Shown in pieces: positions 8,854 through 18,027 of a stretch of 64,000 nt of DNA; position 1 is the first letter of the stretch, and each line of letters starts with the position of its first letter. The stretch comes from Marivibrio sp040218065. GTDB lineage: Bacteria; Pseudomonadota; Alphaproteobacteria; UBA8366; Aestuariispiraceae. The notes beneath the pieces were generated by a model that was not told the DNA's origin, did not search any database, and was given only the letters and a program-made list of their open reading frames with translations. A program made the position numbers and the translations under genes. The stretch spans positions 124,001 to 188,000 of the forward strand of contig NZ_JAVJQE010000008.1 in the NCBI RefSeq assembly GCF_040218065.1, given 5' to 3'.

Positions 8854-9453
8854 TCAGGCGCTCAGCTTCTTCGCCAGACGCGCGACCTTCTCGCCCTGCG
8901 CGCGGGCCATCTTCAGGTCGATGTCGGTCGGCTGACGCGAGCCGTCCGCCCCCGCGATCGCCGCCGCGCCGTAGGGGTTGGAGCCGCGCGGCTCGCTCAG
9001 GTCCGCCAGTTCCTGATGGTCGTAGCTGAGCGGAACCAGGATCATCCCGTGGTGCGCCAGCGTGTTCCAGAAACTGGTGATCGTCGTCTCGTGCCCGCCG
9101 TTGGTGCCGGTCGAGGTGAAGACGGAGCCGAGCTTTTCGATCAGCGCGCCCTTGGCCCACAGGCCGCCGGTTTGATCCAGGAAGTTGCGCATCTGGGCGG
9201 CCATGTTGCCGAAGCGGGTCGGCGTGCCGAAGATGATCGCGTCGTACTCGGCCAATTCGCCCGGCTCCGCGATCTCGGCCGCCTGCTCCTGCTTGGCGCC
9301 GATCTTGTCCAGCGTCTCCTGCGGCATCAGTTCCGCGACGCGCTTCACGGTCACTTCCGCGCCCTCGACGCTGCGCGCGCCCTCGGCGACGGCCTCGGCC
9401 ATGGTCTCGATATGGCCCCAGGTGGAATAGTAGAGAACCAGAACCTTCGTCAT
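8854..9453 (-). CDS. wrbA: NAD(P)H:quinone oxidoreductase WrbA
   Basis: Flavodoxin-fold enzyme that reduces quinones by two electrons with NAD(P)H and FMN. The 199-residue reading starts MTKVLVLYYSTWGHIETMA, the FMN phosphate loop of WrbA, and includes GTPTRFGNMAAQMRNFLDQT and FTSTGTNGGHETT. I start at 9453 because GGGAGAAG precedes this ATG; the open frame extends to 9735 but that part is the LysR promoter region and coding antisense. It is divergent from the LysR gene with a palindrome between them, so LysR control is likely. Confidence 0.95.
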   Translation of the reverse strand: MTKVLVLYYSTWGHIETMAEAVAEGARSVEGAEVTVKRVAELMPQETLDKIGAKQEQAAEIAEPGELAEYDAIIFGTPTRFGNMAAQMRNFLDQTGGLWAKGALIEKLGSVFTSTGTNGGHETTITSFWNTLAHHGMILVPLSYDHQELADLSEPRGSNPYGAAAIAGADGSRQPTDIDLKMARAQGEKVARLAKKLSA

Positions 9454-9518
9454 CGTCTTCTCCCGTCCCTTGCGGTTGTCACTGCCTGACCCGGAAAATG
9501 GGGCGTTTTCTCTAGGCA

Positions 9519-9566
9519 AACAATCGGGGTGCTGGTAATCAGATTGTTCGTAATAGGCGAACAATC
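9519..9566. promoter_or_regulatory. Probable LysR operator between wrbA and its regulator
   Basis: A perfect inverted repeat GATTGTTCG (9542-9550), 7-base spacer, CGAACAATC (9558-9566) sits just ahead of the LysR start. A third half-site AACAATC lies at 9519-9525, overlapping a possible -35 region (TTGTTT on the minus strand) for wrbA. One full site plus a half-site nearer the target promoter is the common LysR layout. The symmetry is seen; the binding protein is inferred from position. Confidence 0.7.
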
Positions 9567-9580
9567 GGAAGGGCGCCCCC

Positions 9581-10492
9581 ATGCATGACCTGAGCGGCAT
9601 CGCCGTCTTCGCCGCCGTCGTCGAGGCGGGCAGCTTCACCAAGGCCGGGGACAAGCTTGGCTTGTCGAAGTCTGCGGTCAGCAAGCAGATCACCAAGCTG
9701 GAGGAGCGGCTCGGCGCGCAGCTGATGAACCGCACGACCCGCAGGCTGAGCCTGACCGAGGTCGGCCAAGCCTTCTACGAGCGCTGTCGGCGCATCGTCG
9801 CGGAGGCGGAAGAGGCGGAACTCGCCGTCACCCGGCTGCAGGTCGCGCCGCGCGGCATTCTGCGCCTCTCGGCGCCGGTCAGTTTCGGGATCGAGCATCT
9901 GGGGCCGGCGCTGCCGGACTTCATGGCGCAGCACCCCGAGGTGCAGATCGACATGGAGTGCGCCGATCGCCAAGTCGATTTGGTCGAGGAGGGCTTCGAC
10001 ATGGCGGTGCGTATCGGCCGGATGCGCGATTCCAGTCTGATCGCCAAGCGCATCGCCTACAGCCGACGCAAGGTCCTCGCCGCGCCCGGCTATTGGGCGG
10101 AGCACGGCAAGCCCGCCCATCCGGACGAGCTCACGCAGCACCGATGTCTGACCTACGCCTATCTGCAGACGGCGCAGAATTGGGAGTTTCAGGATCCGGA
10201 GACCGGCAAACCCTTTACGGTGACGGTCAATTCGGGGCCGCTGCATTCGAACAACGGCCACGTTCTGGCGCACGCGGCGGCCGGCGGGCGCGGCGTGATC
10301 TACACGCCCACCTTCATCTGCCGATCGGAGCTTCGCGCAGGGCGGCTGGAAAGCGCGCTCGACGCGTTCGACGCCGAGCCGATCGGCGTGCACGCCGTCT
10401 ATCCCCCGAACCGCCACCTGTCGGCCAAGGTGCGCGCCTTCATCGACTTCCTCGCCGCGCGGTTCGCCGGGCCGGAGGAGACCTGGCCGTAA
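9581..10492 (+). CDS. LysR-family transcriptional regulator
   Basis: A 303-residue regulator with a winged HTH at residues 1-60 (SFTKAGDKLGLSKSAVSKQITKLEERLGAQL) and a substrate-binding-like effector domain from about residue 90. The sequence style (LGVQLMNRTTRRLSLTEVG-like) is that of the CrgA/DmlR subgroup. It is divergent from wrbA across 127 bases carrying a palindromic operator, so I infer that it controls wrbA, possibly the downstream quinone genes, and itself. The inducer is probably a quinone or related electrophile, by analogy only. GGAAGGG precedes the ATG. Confidence 0.93.
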   Translation: MHDLSGIAVFAAVVEAGSFTKAGDKLGLSKSAVSKQITKLEERLGAQLMNRTTRRLSLTEVGQAFYERCRRIVAEAEEAELAVTRLQVAPRGILRLSAPVSFGIEHLGPALPDFMAQHPEVQIDMECADRQVDLVEEGFDMAVRIGRMRDSSLIAKRIAYSRRKVLAAPGYWAEHGKPAHPDELTQHRCLTYAYLQTAQNWEFQDPETGKPFTVTVNSGPLHSNNGHVLAHAAAGGRGVIYTPTFICRSELRAGRLESALDAFDAEPIGVHAVYPPNRHLSAKVRAFIDFLAARFAGPEETWP

Positions 10493-10505
10493 GGGAGCGG
10501 CGTGA

Positions 10506-10550
10506 AGGCCCCTCTTTCCTATGAAGGGAAAGAGGGAGAGGAGAGGGGGC
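10506..10550. repeat. Dispersed pyrimidine/purine palindromic repeat, copy 3
   Basis: CCCCTCTTTCC TATG with GGGAAAGAGGGAGAGGAG forms a hairpin (CCTCTTTCC against GGAAAGAGG is exact). It sits between the convergent LysR and dimethylglycine-dehydrogenase-like genes and may act as a two-way terminator, though no T run follows on either side. Confidence 0.6.
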
Positions 10551-12962
10551 TCACCCCCGCATCCGCTCGGCCTTCGGGTCGAACAGCGGCTCGGCGATCA
10601 AGGTCGCCGGCCGACGTTCGCCCAGGATCTCGATCTCGAAGCGAGCGCCGGCTTGCGCCTTCGCGCGCGGGATCATGCCGAGCGCGACCGACTGCTCCAC
10701 ATAATGCGCGTAGCCGCCGGACGTGCAAAAGCCGATCACCTGATCGCCGTCGAAGATCGGCTCGTCGGCGACGACGTCGGCGTCGTCGGCCGCGACCGTG
10801 AAGGCGCAGGCGGCCATCTCGGGCGGCGCGTCGCGCTCCTCCTCGGCGGCGGCGCGGCCGATGAAGTCGCGGCCGTCGAAGCGGATGAAGCGGTCGAGGC
10901 CGGTCTCGGCGGCCGTGAAGTCAGGCCGGTACTCGCGCAGCCAGGCGCCGAAATTCTTCTCAAGGCGCAGCGACATCATCGCCCGCATGCCGAAGGGCCT
11001 CAGACCCAAATCGCCGCCGGCTGCGCTCAGCGCCTCGTAGAGCGCGATCTGGTGGCGCTGGTCGACATAGATCTCATAGCCCAGATCGCCGGTGTAGCTG
11101 ACCCGCTGCACCAGCGCCGGGACGCCGCCGACCTCGGCCTGCAGCAGCGAGAGGAAGGGCAGCGCCTCCTTCGAGACGTCGGCGCGGGTGACGCGGGACA
11201 AGAGCTCCCGCGCCTTTGGCCCTGCGATCTGAAAGCCGAGCTGGCTGTCCGAGACGTTCTCGATCCGCGCGCCGTCCGGCAGATGCTCCTGGAACCAGCG
11301 CATGTGGAAAGCCTGGGCCGCATAGCTGGCGGTCAGGCGATAGCGCCCCTCCTCCACGCAGGCCATGGTGAAGTCGCCGATCAGCTTGCCGCGCCGGCTC
11401 AGCATCGGCGTCAGGCGCAGTTTGCCCGGCGGCGGCGGGGCGTTCGCCATCACGCGCTCCAGGAAGGCCTGCGCGTTCGGGCCGGTCAGCTCGTACTTCC
11501 CGAAATTGTGGATCTCGTTGATCCCGACGGCGGTCCGCACGGCGCGCACCTCCTCGCCGATCGTCGCATGCGCGTTGGAGCGGCGGAAGGAGGGGATCTC
11601 GAACGGCTCTTCGCCCGCGGGCGCGATGTAGTTCAAATTCTCCATGCCGTAGCCGTGGCCGAAGACGCCGTTCTGCGCCTTCCAGATCCCGTAGGCGGGC
11701 GTCGTCTTCAGCGGTCGGCCGGCCGGCAGTTCCTCGTTCGGGTAGCTGACGGCGAAGCGACGCTGATAGTTCTGGACGACGGTCTTGCGCGTGTAGTCGC
11801 GCGTGCAGTAATCGCCGAAGCGCGCCACATCCATCGCGAAGACGTCGCGCGTGGGCTCGCCCTCCACCATCCATTCGGCCAGCGTCAACCCGACGCCGCC
11901 GCCCTGGCTGAAGCCGGCCATCACCGCGCACGCGCTCCAGAATCCGGGCAGCCCCGGCACGGGGCCCACCAGCGGGTTGCCGTCTGGCGCGAAGGTGAAG
12001 GGGCCGTTGATGATCGATTTGATCCCGGCGCGCTCCAGGCAGGGATAGCGGCGATAGGCGGCCTCCAGCGGCTCGGCCAGACGCTCCAAATCGTCCGCCA
12101 ACAATTCGTGCCCGAAGCTCCAGGGCGTGCCGTCGACGGCCCAGGGCGCGGCCTGCTGCTCGTAGACGCCGAGCACCAGGCCGCGGCCCTCCTGGCGCAG
12201 ATAGGTCTCGCCGGCCGGGTCCATGACGTGCGGCAGCTCCTCGCCGCGCTCATAGACCTCCGGGATGTCGCCGGTCACCAGATACTGGTGCTCCATCGGA
12301 TGCAGCGGCAGATAGACGCCGGCCATCTCGCCCACTTCGCGCGCCTAAAGGCCGGCGGCGTTGACGACGTATTGCGCGCGCACGGTCCCCTGCTCGGTCA
12401 CCACGTCCCAGGTCCCGTCGCCGAGCGGGTTCAGCTCGACGACCCGGTTGCGCAGCACGATCTCCGCGCCCTTCATCCGCGCGGCCTTGGCGTAGGCGTG
12501 GGTGGTGCCGGACGGATCGAGATGACCGTCCAGCGGATCATAAAGCGCGCCGAGGACGCCGTCGGTGTTGGTGATGGGGGAGAGAGCGGATATCTCCTCG
12601 GGCCCGACGATTTCGGTCTCCAGGCCCATATAGCGGTGCTTCGCGCGCTCGGCCTTCAGGAAATCCAGCCGGTCTCGATCTGTCGCGATGGTGATCCCGC
12701 CGACATGGTGCAGGCCGCAGGACTGGCCGGAGATCTCCTCCAGCTCGCGGTAGAGCTTGATGGTGTAGCCTTGCAGCGCCGCCATGTTGGTGTCGGCGTT
12801 GAGCGTGTGGAAGCCGCCGGCGGCGTGCCAGGTCGAGCCGCTGGTCAGCTCCGAGCGTTCGATCAGCATGACGTCCGACCAGCCGAACTTGGTCAGGTGG
12901 TACAGCACGCTGCAGCCGACCACGCCGCCGCCGATGACGCAGACCTGAACATGGCTTTTCAT
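10551..12962 (-). pseudogene. Dimethylglycine-dehydrogenase-like flavoprotein, interrupted by one TAG
   Basis: Read through, this is an 803-codon gene of the DMGDH/sarcosine-dehydrogenase family: FAD-binding DAO domain (residues 1 to about 365, GGGVVG dinucleotide loop, STWHAAG with the family's flavin-attachment His46), a short linker domain, then GcvT-like folate-binding and GCV_T C-terminal domains (residues about 430-800). Codon 206 is TAG (12345-12347) where the family has Trp in the pattern NAAGLWAREVG; sequence on both sides is intact and in the same frame. Either a point nonsense mutation (TGG to TAG) or a sequencing error. A GTG at 12335 could restart a 594-residue fragment lacking the FAD domain start. 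GGAGGATTCCC precedes the ATG. Confidence 0.85.
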
Positions 12963-13035
12963 GGGAATCCTCCGCCCGCGAATGTGAGCCGTCTGGCGCG
13001 CACTCTGGCGAAGGTCGGGGCGGTTGAAAAGACGC

Positions 13036-14322
13036 TTAGAGCCCCATCCGATCCAACATCCGCGCCTTTGCGATGTGCCAGGCGACGCCGATCTTGCGGA
13101 AGCGGTGGAACGGGATGCGCCGGACGCCCTCGGTGATCGGAATGCCGGTCGGCTCGCCCTCGATCGCGCCGGCCAGATCGCGCCCCAGCGCCGTTCCCAT
13201 CGCCACGCCCCGCCCGTTCAGGCCGATCGCCGCCAGCACGCCCGGCGCCGGGCGCATCAGCCGCGGGGTCCAGTCGGTCGTCAGCGCGACATAGCCGCCC
13301 CACTCGAACTCGAATTCCAACTCCGCCAGCTGGGGGAAGAGCTTCAACGCCCCGCGCTTGGCGATCTCAGCCGGGCCGGCGTCGGGCGGACCCAGCACCT
13401 GACCGCGCGCGCCGATCACGAACCGGTCCGCGCCGTCGCGCTTGAAATAGAGCATCGAGCGCGCGGTGTCGGAGACCGCATGCCGGCCGGGCAGCACGCT
13501 TTGCGCGAGGCGAGGCGGCATCGGCCTGGTCGCTGCGATGGCGCTGGCGACGGGCACGACGGCCTGCGCGAGGTCCGGCCACAGCGCGTCGGTGTAGCCG
13601 TTGGTGCACAGCAAGACATGCGCCGCGCTCACCGATCCGCCGGGAGTCTCGACCCGCCAGCCGGCGCCGGCGCGCGCGAGCGTCGTCGCGCGGCTTTCCG
13701 CATGGATCGTCGCGCCGGCGGCGAGCGCCGCGCGGGCCAGGCCCCGGGCGTAGGCCAGCGGGTTCAGGTTGCCGCCGCGCGGGTCCAGCGTCGCCGCCGT
13801 GTAACGATCCGTTCCCAACAGGTCGCAGGCCGCCGCGCCCTCCAGGAAATCCAGGTCGACGCCTTCCGCCGCCCAGCTCTCCGCCCGGCGGCGCAGCGCG
13901 GCGGCCCCCGCCGCATCGGGCGCGGCCTGGACGTAGCCGGGACGGATCGCCTCGCACTCGATCGCGTGTCGCTCGATCAGCTGGAAGACCAGATCGCAGG
14001 CGCCGTCCGCCAGGCGGACCGTCCGCGCGCCGGCCTCGCCGCCGCCGTAGTGAGCGCGCAGTTCGTCCGGATTGAGCTTCATGCCCGGATTGACCTGACC
14101 GCCGTTGCGCCCCGACGCCCCGAAGCCCGGGCCTTCCGCTTCCAGCACGATCGCGCGTTTGCCGCGCTCGGCCAGATGCAGCGCGGCCGACAGGCCGGTG
14201 AACCCCCCGCCGACGATGACGACGTCCGCCTCCTCCGGGCCGTCCAGCGGCGGGCAATACGGCGGGGCCGCGGCGGTCGCGGCCCACAGGCTTGGCGGAT
14301 GACGGCCTTGGATCTGGGACAT
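13036..14322 (-). CDS. FAD-dependent amine oxidoreductase, PuuB/DadA-like
   Basis: A 428-residue DAO-family flavoprotein with the dinucleotide loop VVIVGGGFTGLSAALHLAER at about residues 35-54, the ASGRNGGQVNPG segment typical of gamma-glutamylputrescine oxidase-like proteins, and the C-terminal GLNGRGVAMGT FAD block. Family members oxidise secondary amines or amino acids; the substrate here is unknown. I start at 14322 (MSQIQGRH), preceded by AGGAAAGG; the open frame runs to 14400. It lies 73 bases upstream of the interrupted dimethylglycine-dehydrogenase-like gene on the same strand, suggesting a shared N-methyl amine pathway. Confidence 0.88.
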   Translation of the reverse strand: MSQIQGRHPPSLWAATAAAPPYCPPLDGPEEADVVIVGGGFTGLSAALHLAERGKRAIVLEAEGPGFGASGRNGGQVNPGMKLNPDELRAHYGGGEAGARTVRLADGACDLVFQLIERHAIECEAIRPGYVQAAPDAAGAAALRRRAESWAAEGVDLDFLEGAAACDLLGTDRYTAATLDPRGGNLNPLAYARGLARAALAAGATIHAESRATTLARAGAGWRVETPGGSVSAAHVLLCTNGYTDALWPDLAQAVVPVASAIAATRPMPPRLAQSVLPGRHAVSDTARSMLYFKRDGADRFVIGARGQVLGPPDAGPAEIAKRGALKLFPQLAELEFEFEWGGYVALTTDWTPRLMRPAPGVLAAIGLNGRGVAMGTALGRDLAGAIEGEPTGIPITEGVRRIPFHRFRKIGVAWHIAKARMLDRMGL

Positions 14323-14494
14323 GTGAAGCCTTTCCTGTTGAACGGCGTCGCAACGCTTGGCCTTGGCGCCCGACGCGTGGCATGATTCCCGCATGCGCAT
14401 AATCTGAGACCGTACGCACCGGGGAGGGGCGTCGATCCGGACCGTGGGCGCGGCCTGCGCGCTCGTCCGGCCCTTCTTGGAGTTTTAGAGGTCT

Positions 14495-14845
14495 ATGTTC
14501 AGTCGTCTCATCCGCATCATCAAGGGCGGCGATCGCCGCCGCGAACGGCGCGTGCCCGTGCGTCTCAAAGGCGCGATGAGCGAATACAGAGGCCGCATAA
14601 CCGACGTCAGCCTCGGCGGCTGCGGCTTCTACGCCGACGAAGGCGGGGTCTTGCAGCTCGGCGACCGCGTGACGGCCCATCTTCACCCGCCCGGTGAAGA
14701 GCCGTTCGACCTGCCGGCCGAAGTCGTCGGCCAGGACGAGGAAGGCATGGTCTACTGCATCGCCTTCAAAGAGGTGAGCCCAGAGAATTTCGAGCGTCTG
14801 CAGGACGTGATCGTCCATCAGGCGTTGGGGGAGGCGAAGAAGTAG
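14495..14845 (+). CDS. PilZ domain protein, predicted c-di-GMP receptor
   Basis: A 116-residue single PilZ domain. Both c-di-GMP binding motifs are visible: the arginine motif RRRERR near residues 14-19 and the DVSLGGCG motif (D/NxSxxG) near residues 38-45. No membrane segment or second domain, so it would act by docking onto a partner. AGAGGT lies just ahead of the ATG. It converges with yqgE with only 6 bases between the stops. Which process it controls cannot be told from neighbours. Confidence 0.9.
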   Translation: MFSRLIRIIKGGDRRRERRVPVRLKGAMSEYRGRITDVSLGGCGFYADEGGVLQLGDRVTAHLHPPGEEPFDLPAEVVGQDEEGMVYCIAFKEVSPENFERLQDVIVHQALGEAKK

Positions 14846-14851
14846 TGCGGG

Positions 14852-15448
14852 CTACGCCCGCCCCGCCTCCGAGGAGAGCAGCGCCGGGTCGAAGCCGAGG
14901 CGCGCGATCGCCTGGTCCCACTTCTCGTCCAGCCGTTCGTTGAAGACCAGCGACGGGTCGGCCGGGACGTGCAGCCAGGCGTTTTCCTGAATTTCCTCGT
15001 CCAGCTGCCCCGGCCCCCAGCCCGCGTAGCCGAGCGCCAGCAGACGGGCCTGCGGCCCGTCGCCGCGCGCGATATCGCGCAGGATGTCGATGGTGGCGGT
15101 CAGGCCGATGCCGTTCTCCATATCGACGGTGGCGTCCTGGGCGTAGTCGGTGGAGTGCAGCACGAAGCCGCGCCCGCTTTCGACCGGCCCCCCGAAATGC
15201 ACGCGGATCTCGTCCTGCGCGCGGCTGGCTCCGAGGTCCAACTGCTCCAACAGCTCATCGAACGTCATGGATTCGACCAGTCGGTTGATCACCAGGCCCA
15301 TCGCCCCTTCTGCGTTGTGCAGGCACATGTAGATGACCGAGCGCTGGAAGCGCGGGTCCGCCATGCCCGGCATCGCCACCAACAGCTGGCCTGTTAGATA
15401 GCCTGAATGTCGGCGCCCGGAACTCATCATCGACGTCACCAATCCCAC
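14852..15448 (-). CDS. YqgE/AlgH family protein
   Basis: A 198-residue protein of the UPF0301 family: LTGQLLVAMPGMADPRFQRS near the N-terminus, the AMGLVINR block, FGGPVESGRGFVLHS, and the late GYAGWGPGQLDEEIQENAW block are all characteristic. The molecular function of the family is unsettled. Length is normal; the first 10-12 residues vary in the family so the start could be a little downstream. It converges with the PilZ gene. Confidence 0.93.
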   Translation of the reverse strand: MGLVTSMMSSGRRHSGYLTGQLLVAMPGMADPRFQRSVIYMCLHNAEGAMGLVINRLVESMTFDELLEQLDLGASRAQDEIRVHFGGPVESGRGFVLHSTDYAQDATVDMENGIGLTATIDILRDIARGDGPQARLLALGYAGWGPGQLDEEIQENAWLHVPADPSLVFNERLDEKWDQAIARLGFDPALLSSEAGRA

Positions 15449-15653
15449 CTTTTCGCGCGGCGGCGACCCGCCGCGCCGATACCCTCGGCCGCGAGTGTAA
15501 CAGCATCGCCGCCGGCCTTTCCAGCGGCCCGGCGCGACCCGGCGTCGCAGAGCCGTCGCGCAGAAGTGAGCGGCGCCGGCGCGCGTCGCCGCTTATATAA
15601 ACGCAAGGGCGGGCGTCCGCAGGGGGTTGAACTGACCCGCGCGATGGCGATGA

Positions 15654-17900
15654 ATGCGAACGATGGCTGCGATGTTGAAACGACTGATCCCTTGGCTTGC
15701 CTTGATCGCGAGCGCGCTCGGCGCGCCGGCGGCGGCGCAGACCGTGGACGGGGCCGGTCCCTGGTTCGATACGGAGCAGGGCTCGGTGCGGTTGATCTCC
15801 GCCGTGGAGGCCGTCGGCGAGCGTGAGACCCTGAAGCTCGGCCTGCAGTTCGAACTCAAGCCGGGTTGGAAGATCTATTGGCGCAGTCCCGGCGACGCGG
15901 GCTTCCCGCCGCGCCCCGACTGGTCAGGGGCCGAGAACGTCGCCGAGGCCGCGCTCTCCTGGCCCGCGCCCAAGCGCTTCACGATCTTCGATATGGAGAC
16001 GATGGGCTATGCCGACCAAGTGGTCCTGCCGCTGGAGGTGACGCCGGAACGGCCGGGGGCGCCGGTGACGCTCGCCGGCGTGGTCAGTTATCTCACCTGC
16101 GAGGAAATCTGCATCCCGCACGACGCGCCGCTGTCGATCAGTCTGCCGGCGGGGCCGGCCGACGGCGCGCCGGGCGCTTTCCTGATCGACAAGTACCGCG
16201 CCGCGGTGCCGCTGGCCCAGACCAGCGCCGACCCGTCCGAGACCCCGGGCGGCCTCGCCCTGCGGCAGGCGGCCCTGCAGGCGGCCGAGGGCGGCGAGGG
16301 CGTGCGGCTTGAGGTGGCGGCCGCCTCGCTCGAGCCGTTCGACGACGCCGAGATGGAGTTGCTGGTCGAAGGGCCGGCCGGCCTGTGGTTCGACAAGGCG
16401 GCGGTCGACCTGGGCGCAGACCCGCGCGAGGCGCGGTTCACGCTGACGGGCGGCGGGGTGGATCTGGCGACGCTGACCGGCGGGGCGCTCACCTTCACGC
16501 TGGTGGACGGCGGCCGTGCGGTAGAGGCGGCGTTGATCCCTGACCGCGGCGCGCTGCCGGCCGCCGCGCCGCAGGCCTTGGTCGCCCCGCAGGCGGACGC
16601 GCCGGCGCCCGCGCGCGCCGATCTCGGACTCCTCACGATCCTCGCCTTCGCCTTTCTGGGCGGGCTGATCCTGAATCTGATGCCCTGCGTCTTGCCCGTC
16701 CTGTCGCTCAAGCTGATGGGGGTGGTGCGCAAGTCGGGCGGCGAGCGGCGAGAGGTCCGCCTCGGCTTTCTCGCCTCCTCCGCCGGCATTGTGGTCTCGT
16801 TCCTCGTCCTGGCGGCGGCCGCGATCGGGGTCAAGGCGGCGGGGCTGTCGATCGGTTGGGGCGTGCAGTTCCAACAGCCCGTCTTCCTGGCCTTCATGGT
16901 CGCGCTGTTGGTTCTTTTCACCTGCAACATGTTGGGACTTTTCGAATTCGGTCTGCCAGGCTTCGTGAGCGACCGGGCCGCGGCCGTCGGCGCGCGGAGC
17001 GGCTATATCGGCGATTTCCTGACCGGCGCCTTCGCGACCTTGCTGGCGACGCCCTGTTCGGCGCCCTTTCTCGGGCCGGCGGTGGGCTTTGCGCTCAGCC
17101 GCGGGCCGGGGGAGATTTTGGCCGTGTTCACGCTTCTCGGTCTCGGTCTGGCGACGCCTTATCTGCTCGTGGCGGCTTTCCCGCAGGCGGCGGCGCTGCT
17201 GCCGAAGCCTGGTCCTTGGATGCTCTGGTTGAAGCGGGTCCTGGCGCTCGCGCTGCTGGGCACGGCCGTGTGGCTGCTCAGCGTGCTTCAGGCGACGATC
17301 GGCGTCGAGGGCGCGGTTGCGGTGGGATTGCTTGCGGCCCTTGCCGGCGCGGTGTTGGCGGCCCGTCGGGTGCAGGAATCCCGTCTGGCGAAATTCGCCT
17401 GGCCGCTGTCCGCCATGCTGGCGGCGCTCACCGTCGTCTATCCGCTGCTCTCGCAGCAGGCGATCGGTCTGCGCGCGCCCGCCGCCGTCGACGGCGGCGC
17501 CTCCGCACCCGGCCAAGAGGCCTCCCAAACGATCGAGTGGGTCGCCTTCGATCCCGACGCGATCGCCGCGCATGTCGGGGCCGGCCGCACGGTCTTCGTC
17601 GACGTCACCGCAGACTGGTGCGTGACCTGCCAATGGAACAAGAAGACGGTGATGGAGCGCGGCGCCGTCGCCGATTGGCTGACGCGTGCGGAAGTGGTGG
17701 CGATGCAGGCCGATTGGACGCGGCCCGACAAGGCGATCGCCGATTATCTGGCGCGCTACGGGCGCTACGGCATCCCGTTCAACATCGTCTACGGCCCCGA
17801 AGCCTCAGAGGGCCGCCCGCTGCCCGAGCTGCTGACGGAAGCCGCAGTGATGGAGGCCGCCGCCGCCGCTTCCGGCGAACCGGCGTTGGCGCGGCGCTGA
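15654..17900 (+). CDS. Protein-disulfide reductase, DsbD/ScsB type
   Basis: Carries electrons from cytoplasmic thioredoxin to the periplasm. The 748-residue protein has a signal peptide, an N-terminal periplasmic domain with a Cys149/Cys153 pair (LTCEEICIP), a multi-span membrane domain with its redox cysteines Cys345 (LMPCVLP) and Cys468 (ATPCSAP), and a C-terminal thioredoxin-like domain with Cys656/Cys659 (DWCVTCQ). The large N-terminal domain without the short DsbD-alpha layout is the ScsB-like form. ATGs at 15654, 15663 and 15672 are all possible starts; none has a clear ribosome site. TATATAAA at 15594-15601 may be its -10 region. Confidence 0.9.
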   Translation: MRTMAAMLKRLIPWLALIASALGAPAAAQTVDGAGPWFDTEQGSVRLISAVEAVGERETLKLGLQFELKPGWKIYWRSPGDAGFPPRPDWSGAENVAEAALSWPAPKRFTIFDMETMGYADQVVLPLEVTPERPGAPVTLAGVVSYLTCEEICIPHDAPLSISLPAGPADGAPGAFLIDKYRAAVPLAQTSADPSETPGGLALRQAALQAAEGGEGVRLEVAAASLEPFDDAEMELLVEGPAGLWFDKAAVDLGADPREARFTLTGGGVDLATLTGGALTFTLVDGGRAVEAALIPDRGALPAAAPQALVAPQADAPAPARADLGLLTILAFAFLGGLILNLMPCVLPVLSLKLMGVVRKSGGERREVRLGFLASSAGIVVSFLVLAAAAIGVKAAGLSIGWGVQFQQPVFLAFMVALLVLFTCNMLGLFEFGLPGFVSDRAAAVGARSGYIGDFLTGAFATLLATPCSAPFLGPAVGFALSRGPGEILAVFTLLGLGLATPYLLVAAFPQAAALLPKPGPWMLWLKRVLALALLGTAVWLLSVLQATIGVEGAVAVGLLAALAGAVLAARRVQESRLAKFAWPLSAMLAALTVVYPLLSQQAIGLRAPAAVDGGASAPGQEASQTIEWVAFDPDAIAAHVGAGRTVFVDVTADWCVTCQWNKKTVMERGAVADWLTRAEVVAMQADWTRPDKAIADYLARYGRYGIPFNIVYGPEASEGRPLPELLTEAAVMEAAAAASGEPALARR

Positions 17901-17926
17901 CGTCCTTTGCTTTTGCGCGCGCCGTC

Positions 17927-17956
17927 TGGACATTCCGCGCCGCCGACGCACATTAT
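17927..17956 (+). promoter_or_regulatory. Possible sigma-70-type promoter for the peroxiredoxin gene
   Basis: TGGACA (17927-17932) and CATTAT (17951-17956) are separated by 18 bases. The -35 matches consensus at five of six positions and the -10 at four. It lies 71 bases before the peroxiredoxin ATG. Confidence 0.35.
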
Positions 17957-18027
17957 GCGCCGCGCGCGGGCGAACCGGCGCGACCCTTAGTCGAAATCGA
18001 CGATCAGCGTTGAGGAGGAGGCGGCCG

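Noticed and set aside
12345..12347. TAG as a pyrrolysine or other recoded codon
   Set aside because: The family has Trp, not a catalytic special residue, at this site and there is no sign of Pyl genes in the window; mutation or sequencing error is simpler.
10521..13136. 871-codon open frame on the plus strand
   Set aside because: It is antisense to the dimethylglycine-dehydrogenase-like gene and has low-complexity, family-less translation; long antisense frames are common in high-GC DNA.
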